DNA of 64,000 bases, from the IMG/VR virus record IMGVR_UViG_3300029882_000268, positions 1 to 64,000 of that record; one strand, given 5' to 3'. The DNA comes from a virus. Position numbers and translations under genes: made by a program. The notes below the pieces were generated by a model, which was not told the origin of the DNA, did no database searches, and saw nothing but the letters and a program-made list of their open reading frames with translations. Shown one piece after another: positions 16,283-22,900 of the stretch. Each line of letters opens with the position of its first letter. Within the stretch, counting starts at the first letter, position 1.

Positions 16283-16978
16283 ATGCTCCTAACCGATGAA
16301 GAGGCCCTCGAAGGGCAGACCCTTCTCAGTGCAGAGAGCGACCCCAAGAAGAAAGAGGACCAGAAAATCCTCACCTACATTCAGGAGAATTTCCCAATGT
16401 TCCTGAAGATTTTACGTCTTCTGAAGAAGGAGGATCAGGAACTCCTGCTGAGCTACTACCTGCTGAGCAAGACCCAAAACACACTGGCGATCATCCACCG
16501 CAGCACGCAGACGGTCTGCTCCTTCCGCATCCGCATGGCGGTCAAGGTGCTATGCGCGTTCATCCTGTATGGGGAGGAGTTCACCGAGGAGAAGATGAAG
16601 AACGTGTTGGTGCAGTCGAAACTTGAGAACAGCATCAAGAGCGTGCCCCTGAGCACGATCATTGACCTGTACATCAAAACCCGGAGCTTCCAGCGTGTTG
16701 CCGAAATTCACAAGCTCCACCGCCCTGACATCCGCCGTGCGATGAGTCGGTCAAGCAAGCAACTGCTGGAATCCAAAGACCCTGAAGAGAAGGCGTTGGG
16801 AGCGTTCATCCATTCTCTCATTGATAAAGCCAACCCAAGCGGCACGGGATTCTCGAAGCGGAAGGTTCAAAAATTGGGGAATATTTACCGAACCGATCCC
16901 GCAATCCTTGGGGACTTCCGAGTGAAAATCACAGACCCCGATTTTGACCACATGTTCGTAAGTCGGGCAAATCGGTAG
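16283..16978 (+). CDS. unrecognised helical protein, possible DNA-binding regulator
   Basis: 231 residues from ATG 16283. An ATT codon at 16235, right after the previous stop and about 10 nt after GGGGAAAGG, would add SENTPYFDSITSARA and looks protein-like, so the true start may be ATT 16235. Mostly alpha-helical, highly charged. Two segments resemble helix-turn-helix units: TQNTLAIIHRSTQTVCSFRIRMAVK near 70 and SFQRVAEIHKLHRPDIRRAM near 140, somewhat like sigma-factor region 4 or a MerR-type helix pair. No family recognised. Its neighbours are a nuclease and two small genes. Confidence 0.6.
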   Translation: MLLTDEEALEGQTLLSAESDPKKKEDQKILTYIQENFPMFLKILRLLKKEDQELLLSYYLLSKTQNTLAIIHRSTQTVCSFRIRMAVKVLCAFILYGEEFTEEKMKNVLVQSKLENSIKSVPLSTIIDLYIKTRSFQRVAEIHKLHRPDIRRAMSRSSKQLLESKDPEEKALGAFIHSLIDKANPSGTGFSKRKVQKLGNIYRTDPAILGDFRVKITDPDFDHMFVSRANR

Positions 16979-16985
16979 TATTAAA
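16978..16985 (+). promoter_or_regulatory. -10-like GTATTAAA box
   Basis: TATTAA at 16979-16984 lies exactly 5 nt before ATG 16990. The same 13-mer GTATTAAACAGTA occurs in front of the plus-strand gene at 59216. No ribosome-binding site separates it from the gene. Confidence 0.45.
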
Positions 16986-16989
16986 CAGT

Positions 16990-17145
16990 ATGGCGATTCG
17001 AAAGTGGCACACGACCGAGGTCAAGGACAACGATCTGGAAGACAGACTCAACAGCCTTCAAAGCCAAAGCTACACGATCTTCTCGGTAGTCAAGTCAGGA
17101 CGTGGCGGCTTCAGCGAGTATTTCATGATCGTCTATTACGAATAA
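16990..17145 (+). CDS. 51-residue small protein
   Basis: A short reading frame MAIRKWHTTEV ... FMIVYYE ending TAA at 17145. Codon use matches its neighbours, and the sequence alternates charged and hydrophobic residues like a small alpha/beta domain (YTIFSVVKSG, FSEYFMIVYYE as strands). A GTATTAAA box sits 5 nt before its ATG. The next gene starts 23 nt downstream with its own AAGGAG. Function unknown. Confidence 0.6.
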   Translation: MAIRKWHTTEVKDNDLEDRLNSLQSQSYTIFSVVKSGRGGFSEYFMIVYYE

Positions 17146-17168
17146 GGAATTACGAATAAGGAGTAGGT

Positions 17169-17354
17169 ATGGATCAACTCACAGTCGATAAAATCATTCA
17201 ACTTGGCCACGCCGGGAAGACTCAGTATGGCATCGCCACTGGTCTCAAGCTGTCGCAGACCGTGGTCGCTTATGTTCTCAACGAGGATTTACGCGGCACG
17301 AAGGCAACCAAGATCACCGAAGCCCTCAACAAGCAAGAAGCCCGTCTTGCCTAA
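17169..17354 (+). CDS. small helix-turn-helix protein
   Basis: 61 residues. VDKIIQLGHAGKTQYGIATGL followed by KLSQTVVAYVLNEDL reads as a tri-helical HTH of the Hin/resolvase or Trp-repressor-like type (I-x-x-L...G-x-S-x-x-x-V-x-x-x-L). AAGGAG lies 6 nt before ATG 17169. Small DNA-binding regulator is a reasonable guess. Its 3' end lies against a minus-strand hairpin-terminator. Confidence 0.6.
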   Translation: MDQLTVDKIIQLGHAGKTQYGIATGLKLSQTVVAYVLNEDLRGTKATKITEALNKQEARLA

Positions 17355-17424
17355 AAAGAAATAGGGTGCGGCTCTAGGCTCGCACCCCGATACTGGTTTT
17401 TCCGCGCTCACCAGCAAAACTATC
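17350..17424 (-). ncRNA. candidate small RNA between a promoter motif and a terminator
   Basis: On the minus strand a promoter-like pair (17431-17465) would start transcription near 17424. About 40 nt later comes a 7-bp GGGTGCG/CGCACCC hairpin (17364-17387), then TATTTCTTTTT, a good intrinsic terminator. No minus-strand gene lies between or beyond for several kilobases, so the product would be an RNA of about 70 nt, antisense to the 3' end of the gene at 17169-17354. Inferred only from signals. Confidence 0.4.
17353..17387 (-). terminator. intrinsic terminator
   Basis: Minus strand: GGGTGCG (17387-17381) pairs with CGCACCC (17370-17364); the loop AGCCTAGAGC adds an inner GC pair; then TATTTCTTTTT. 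On the plus strand the U-run is weak. Confidence 0.65.
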
Positions 17425-17430
17425 ACTTAC

Positions 17431-17465
17431 ATTATACCCTATCGGGGCTCGAAAAGGATAGGAAT
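17431..17465 (-). promoter_or_regulatory. bipartite promoter motif
   Basis: ATTCCTA (17465-17459), 22 nt, TATAAT (17436-17431), minus strand. Spacing and both boxes match sites at 18442-18476, 59997-60031 and 63112-63146. Confidence 0.6.
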
Positions 17466-17476
17466 CCGAACTATTT

Positions 17477-17620
17477 TTAGAGCAGGTCGATGCGAGTATC
17501 GGCGTCCACCGCGTGCCAGCCGCCGTTGATGAAGCCCTCGTAGCCCAACCACTGGACCTCCAGCGGAGTCTTGCCATCCCGCTTCTTGCCTACACGGGCA
17601 GCGATGATGCGGGTCTCCAT
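17477..17620 (-). CDS. small protein with uncertain start
   Basis: The frame ending TAA at 17477 has clear coding character: KTPLEVQWLGYEGFINGGWHAVDADTRIDLL at its end (no single stretch is a known motif). The only ATG is at 17620, giving 47 residues with a poor ribosome-binding site. Coding-like sequence (VKAAEHGLVATST, LKKAVVRQHG) continues upstream without a start codon, right back to the TAA of the secreted protein at 17702 in the same frame. The real start may be non-standard, or the TAA may be read through or recent. Function unknown. Confidence 0.5.
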   Translation of the reverse strand: METRIIAARVGKKRDGKTPLEVQWLGYEGFINGGWHAVDADTRIDLL

Positions 17621-17701
17621 TCCGTGCTGGCGGACAACCGCTTTCTTGAGTTTCGTGCTCGTAGCGACCAGCCCATGCTCCGCAGCTTTGACATTGCACC
17701 A

Positions 17702-18001
17702 TTAGTTCGTCACCTTTGCTTCGAGTTCTACTTCTGCGTCAAACCTATCGTTGCTGGTAATCTTCGCGGCCTTGGGTGCGGCGGCGTGCTGCGCTCGAAT
17801 CTGGCGGGCGTACTCGCCAAGAGAAATTCTCAGGATCGGGAGCGCCGTGGGCAGGACCGATGGCTTGTCCATGCACTCGCCGCTGATGACAGTCACGTCA
17901 TGGGTAGCGGCGGCAACGGGGTCCGCTGGTTTGATAGGCGTGCGCGGCTCTTGCGCGAAGGCTGGAACCGCAAGCATCAGGCTGAAAAGCAATATCCGCA
18001 T
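17702..18001 (-). CDS. secreted small protein (Sec signal peptide)
   Basis: 99 residues. MRILLFSLMLAVPAFAQEP is a classic type I signal peptide with cleavage expected after AFA; mature part about 82 residues, charged, with one Cys. AGGAG 7 nt before ATG 18001. A periplasmic protein from a phage points to a Gram-negative host and a role at the envelope, such as exclusion or lysis control, but no family is recognised. The frame stays open after its TAA (see 17477-17620). Confidence 0.7.
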   Translation of the reverse strand: MRILLFSLMLAVPAFAQEPRTPIKPADPVAAATHDVTVISGECMDKPSVLPTALPILRISLGEYARQIRAQHAAAPKAAKITSNDRFDAEVELEAKVTN

Positions 18002-18010
18002 GTCAGTCTC

Positions 18011-18214
18011 CTAGTTGAGTAAGGAAGCGATTTCGACGTTCTGTTCCTGCCCAAACTGCCGCAGGTTGGCGACGGCGATGCTCAGGGATTTCTTCGGCAT
18101 CCGTAGTTGGTAGCCGTAGCGACCGTTGGCTTTGAGTTCATCCAGCCGAGCCAATTTCGCGATGTAGGCCGCGTACAGTGCTTCGAACGTGTTGACCTTC
18201 TCGATGAACGTCAT
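18011..18214 (-). CDS. 67-residue hypothetical protein
   Basis: MTFIEKVNTFEALYAAYIAKLARLD begins an amphipathic helix; the remainder (MPKKSLSIAVANLRQFG) is likely helical. ATG 18214 overlaps the TGA of the preceding gene. Part of a three-gene cluster of tiny proteins led by the promoter motif at 18442-18476. No function assigned. Confidence 0.65.
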   Translation of the reverse strand: MTFIEKVNTFEALYAAYIAKLARLDELKANGRYGYQLRMPKKSLSIAVANLRQFGQEQNVEIASLLN

Positions 18215-18435
18215 TTCGCCTCCACTGCGAAGTAAAGGTCACCCCGCTTCGTGAGTTTTCTTGCGGCAACCAGAGCCGACATGACCTGCTCAAATTGTTC
18301 GAGGGAGCAGCCATGCGTCATCAGGGCTGCATAAAGAGTTCCAGCAGGCGTACCAAGTTTTCCGCTGGATGCCACAACCGCGATCAACGCATCGCAAATC
18401 TCTTTCAGGGCATTCGTTACTTGGGTGCTTGTCAT
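18211..18435 (-). CDS. 74-residue hypothetical, winged-helix-like
   Basis: Helical N-terminus (VTNALKEICDALIAVVAS), then LYAALMTHGCSLEQFEQVMSALVAARKLTKRGDLYF, which reads like a small winged helix (helix, HTH, beta hairpin). The ATG at 18435 lies 6 nt after a TATAAT box, so its mRNA may be leaderless. ATGA overlap to the next gene. Possibly a small regulator; not recognised. Confidence 0.65.
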   Translation of the reverse strand: MTSTQVTNALKEICDALIAVVASSGKLGTPAGTLYAALMTHGCSLEQFEQVMSALVAARKLTKRGDLYFAVEAK

Positions 18436-18441
18436 GTCCCT

Positions 18442-18476
18442 ATTATACCCAAAAATGGGTCAGAAACGATAGGAAT
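18442..18476 (-). promoter_or_regulatory. bipartite promoter motif, leaderless start
   Basis: ATTCCTA (18476-18470), 22 nt ending GGG, TATAAT (18447-18442), then AGGGAC and the ATG of the gene at 18435. A start site about 7 nt after TATAAT would fall on the A of ATG. Confidence 0.7.
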
Positions 18477-18507
18477 TTTGGACTATATTTGGTTTGTTTT
18501 CAACAGG

Positions 18508-18768
18508 TTATACGCCGTGGTAGCCTTCGCCGCCTGCGGCGGGAACGGCTTGACGTTTCTCTTCGTAGGGGTCGTAAGTGGTTAAGTCTTTGATGGAGCC
18601 TTCTTCGACTATCTTCAGGGAGGAGGTATCGACGATGTGATACCAATCGTCGTTGCCCATCACGGATTCCACTTTGGCACGGGCTGCCTCAATGGTGTCG
18701 GCTGTGCCTTGGAAATCACTCCAGCCGCCGCCCGGGTAGTATTCTTCACCTGTGAAGACGAAGAACAT
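18508..18768 (-). CDS. 86-residue hypothetical protein
   Basis: MFFVFTGEEYYPGGGWSDF, then AARAKVESVMGNDDWYHIVDTSSLKIVEEG: a small alpha/beta protein with a beta strand, a helix and a strand that recalls tiny phage orphans of the type found in host-takeover regions. ATG 18768 follows the previous gene's TAA directly (ATG-TAA-ATG). Not recognised. Confidence 0.65.
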   Translation of the reverse strand: MFFVFTGEEYYPGGGWSDFQGTADTIEAARAKVESVMGNDDWYHIVDTSSLKIVEEGSIKDLTTYDPYEEKRQAVPAAGGEGYHGV

Positions 18769-19842
18769 TTACATGCCTTCAGCGGGAGCAGTCGTGATCG
18801 GTGCGGGACGCGACTTACGCGGCTGTCCAATCGGCTTTACTGCACCGCCGCTCGGACCATTCTCGCCCATCACGTAGCCCATGAAGCGTTCCTTCATGAA
18901 ACGTGGGTTGGATGCGCGTAGTGTGCTGCACAATCCCTCGGCGATGTTGCGCTTCTCATCGGGACCGACGCTCATGTTCTTGATTGCGTCTGCCAGAGCG
19001 ATGAAATCCTTCTTGCTCATCGCGGAAAGCTTGTTGCCAGCTTCTTTACCCTGAGCCTGCGGAATTTCCTTCACGAACTTCTCAGCACTTTCGGAGTGCG
19101 GTGCGATGGTGTACTTCTGCTTGGTCGGTTCCTGTGCACCAGAACCCTGTTTGTTGCCCTCAGCCTCGCCCTGAGCCTGCGGCATCTTGGCCTTCTGCGG
19201 TGCCTTGGGGTTGCCGGATGGGTCACGGTCGGTGCTGAAAGCGTCGGAGCCAGAGGCGGCTTCCTTCTCTGCTTCAGGTTCCGCGTCGTCGGCGGGTTCG
19301 GCTGCGGCTTCAGCTTCAGTCTCTTCCTTGGCTTCAAAATCGGGACCTTCGGACTCGGCTACAGCTTCGCCCTTGTCTTCACCAAGCTCAAGTTCGTGCT
19401 TGCCTTCGTCGGTAAATGCCTTCTCAGCAGGCGTGGCACCCAAGTCGATACCCAGAGCTTCGGCGGCGATTTCCATCGCGGCTGCCTGCTCATCCAAGCC
19501 CTTATAGGCTTGCTGGAGGGCGTCAGCCAGAATATCTGGCTGCTCTTCGGCGATACGGATGAACTTCTTGCCGTACTTTTGGGCGGCTGCAACGCGGATT
19601 TTGGCGGGAGCATCCTTGGCGATTCTCGCGAGACCGAGGTTGTGACGGAGGGCTTCCATGCTGTCAGCCTGACGAGCGGTCTTGGCGACAAGCTCGTCGA
19701 GGACCTTGGCGAACTTCGCCGGGGACTTCGCTGTTTCACGCATTTTCGCGTATTGAGCCACTTTTTCGGTCTTACGGGCTTCGCGGCGGGCTACAATAGC
19801 CTTGCGAACTGCCTCACGGTCTGCCTTCTTTACGTTTGCCAT
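18769..19842 (-). CDS. acidic, alanine-rich protein, possible virion or core component
   Basis: 357 residues from ATG 19842 (GAGAGGG 9 nt upstream); an in-frame longer form to 19995 would overlap the giant gene and is rejected. Residues 1-130 are helical and basic; 140-200 are very Glu/Ala-rich; then a motif STDRDPSGNPKAPQKA also found in the protein at 43531-44997. Two short repeats PQAQGxEAGNK follow. The C-terminal 80 residues look folded (DFIALADAIKNMSVGPDEKRNIAEGLC). Composition and location at the end of the structural region suggest a scaffold or internal head protein. Not recognised. Confidence 0.6.
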   Translation of the reverse strand: MANVKKADREAVRKAIVARREARKTEKVAQYAKMRETAKSPAKFAKVLDELVAKTARQADSMEALRHNLGLARIAKDAPAKIRVAAAQKYGKKFIRIAEEQPDILADALQQAYKGLDEQAAAMEIAAEALGIDLGATPAEKAFTDEGKHELELGEDKGEAVAESEGPDFEAKEETEAEAAAEPADDAEPEAEKEAASGSDAFSTDRDPSGNPKAPQKAKMPQAQGEAEGNKQGSGAQEPTKQKYTIAPHSESAEKFVKEIPQAQGKEAGNKLSAMSKKDFIALADAIKNMSVGPDEKRNIAEGLCSTLRASNPRFMKERFMGYVMGENGPSGGAVKPIGQPRKSRPAPITTAPAEGM

Positions 19843-19916
19843 GGTGTTTCCCTCTCTACAATAGGTGTTTGGTAGGCGTGTTTTTCCAAGTATTCTGCGG
19901 CTAATCGTTCCATGGT

Positions 19917-22900
19917 TTATTCTCCAGAGACGGGGGTTTCCTTCATGGCGCGAGCCACGCTGAGTACCAAACCCTGCTTCGTCTTGGTGCCCCATGCCGT
20001 CTGCACACGATCTTTGTTCGACGGGTCACGTTTCAGGGAGCCCCACAGCATTTCGATCAGTGGGTGGTTCTCGTACTGATTCTGCACGTCGCGTTGGAGT
20101 CCGCCGTCGCCGGGTGCTGCCTGCTTCTCTTCGCTACCCTTACGCTTTGCGGGCGGCTTTGGCTGCTTGGCTTTAGCTGCGGGCTGATCGAGCACGCTCA
20201 TGGCGGCATCGACCGCCGCGTTGGTGTCTTCCCACCAGAACGGCTCGCTGAGCTTCTGATTGTCCTCATTGTAGACCTGAAGCTCCGCTCCGTCGCCGCC
20301 TTCTGTCGCTTGAATCCATAGACGGACGGTGCCCTTCATCGGAATGGCAGGGGCATAGGTGCCCTGTCCGCGAATCTCGGAGCCCACAAGGACATACGGA
20401 CCCTGATACTGGTCGAACGCCTTGACTGTGCCGCCCAGTGCCTTCGCGATGGCGTGGTGCATCGGCCATGCTTCGGCGTCATCGGCTTCAGACTGGCTCA
20501 TCTCGCCCGTGGCTTCCTTTTTATTCGGACCAAACGAATCGGCTTCCCGCTTGTGTTCTTTCCACTGTTCGAAATTCAGTTTGGTGTCGCCGTTGGCAAC
20601 TTCATACTGCCAGTCTTTATGGTCAGTGTCCTCGGACGAACTCGTTGGGCTGAACTTATCCGCTTCTTCTTTGTACATTTTCCAGTCCTCGAAATTAAGC
20701 TTCGTGTCGCCATTAGCGACCTCATACTGCCAGTCTTTGTAGTCGGTGTCCTCAGCGGAAGACTGAAGTGGAAGGTCCATCTGATTCGGATCAGGTTCGG
20801 CAGGCGGGGCAATCTCGCTGCCCTCGTCCATTTCGAACAGGTTGCCGCCGTACTGCAAGTTGACCTTGTTGCCATTCATCAGTTCTTCAACCATGTCCTC
20901 GATCTGGTAACGCTCGTGCCAGTAGACGTTACCGTCTTGGTCGCTCATGAGTTCGCCGGATGTCAGTGCTCCAATGTCCTCGGGGTTGACCATCTCCCAG
21001 CCATTGGTGAAGAAGTCCTCCATGAGTTCGAAGATATTCGGCTTGTTAATCATCTCGCCGATACCCTGCACATCGCTGAGCAGGTTGGCGGTGGGCTCCA
21101 GCGTGATGCCGTACTTGTTGTAGACGACCTTGACGTTGAACCCCTCGTCTTCGCCAGACGTGGGCTGTTCAGTCGCCGCTACTTTGTCCTCGCTGCTGTG
21201 ACGAGGTGGGATTCCCTCGTTAGCCAGATCGAGGTCTGACTTTTCGGTGAGACCCAACTGTGCGGGGGTCTTGAGCTTGCCGCCGCGTTGCGGCATTGCG
21301 TTGATCTTGTCCGATGCGTCGGATGATTCATGTTCTTGCATGTCCTTCTCCTCAGGATGATACCCGTAAAAGTCCATCCATTCCTTAATGTGTGGCTCAT
21401 CGCCGCGACCCTTCGCCAGAGCCTCGTCAACCATCGACTGCATGTACGTCTGACCGTCCGTGGTCAATGGGTTCTCAAGGAAAATGTGGCAACCAGAGCA
21501 GTGCTCGGGTGCATCGGATTCTTCCTCGAAGAACGGCCCTTTCGGGTAGTTGTCCGAATCATACGAAGCCTCGTCCATCACGTTAGGCGGCGTCTTACCC
21601 TCCGCGTCCAGCGTGGCAGCAATTTCTGTCGCACACTTCTCGCACCACACGTCCGCTTGATAGATGTACGTGCCGTCGTTGGAACCACGGATACCACTGT
21701 TGGCACCCGGCTCGAACGCTTTCTTTTTCTTTCCAATTACACCAAGACCCCTCAGACGGGTTTTATCGGCTTCGCCGAACTCAGGTGTCTCAATGGGTAC
21801 ATCGGGCTGAGGTATAACTTCTTCGACACCAGCGGCTTCCAACAATTCCACATCGCCGGGATCAATGTAGTCGGCAAGGCCCTGTAATTCCATCAACTCT
21901 CCCTGACTGATCCGCTCGGCGCGGAGTTCGCCTCGGAGGTATTCCAAACGACCCTGAATTTCCGATGTCTCCTCCTCATCAAGCCACGCTTTCTTCGCCG
22001 AACCAGTCTTGGCGCATGGAGCTTTCGAGGCTTCCTGCATACTCATACCGCAACGCTTGCAGTGACCATCGGTGTCAGTGTCCAGATCGTGAGTGCTGAT
22101 GTTAGTCAAGCGTGCTCCGTCCGCTTCCTTCTCGATAGAAGCCTCAATCACGTTCTCTGCCTTCGTCGCCAGCGATGACGGGATGGGGAGGGTGGAAGAC
22201 TCATGGAAATTTTCTTGGCAAGAGTCGTCGCCGTTGTCAATCTGTTCGAGATCAAGATCGCCTTCGTCGCCCATGTGGTGACCTACGTCAACAACCGACC
22301 ACGTGGCTCCGCACGGCCCACAAACAATCCACCACTGCCCGTGCTCAAAGTACGGATTGCAGTTCTCGTGAATCTCGGTCTCGGGGTGCGTCTGTGCCAA
22401 CTGTGCTACGCGAGCTTCCATCTCTGGCGTGTTCTGTTCGGTCAGCAATCCCGCACTCACCTTGTTGGGCGTCTCAGTAACACCGCCGCTTGATCTCTCG
22501 GTATGACCCTGCTCGGTATAGTTCGGGTCGTCGCCGACAATTTCACGCAGGGCGTTCTCCGCGTCTTCACGATAGTCGTCGATGTCGCTCAGCGAGCCGT
22601 CCTCTTCGCGGCGGAAAGCGTACTCAAAATCCATCATGAGCTTGGAGCAGGCGATGTACTTGTCTTCGCCCTTGCCCGTGCGGGTGTAACGCTCGTTGAA
22701 CACGTCCGCCAGCCCGCCCTCCTTCTTGCCTTCCATGAAATACTCGAAGGCATCTTCGAGAATGCTTGCTGTTTTGCTGGTCATGTGCCACTTCTTTCCG
22801 GGAAGTTCGGGTACAACTGTCTTCCGCATTGGTTTCTCGTCTTCGGTCGTTGGTTGCTGACCCGGCAGAGCAACGGCCGTTCCGGGTGGTGGAGCTACTA

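Noticed and set aside
20520-20760. Regular repeat considered as a CRISPR or regulatory array
   Set aside because: Only two copies, 120 nt apart, in frame inside a gene; no spacers. It is a protein repeat. No CRISPR array seen in the window.
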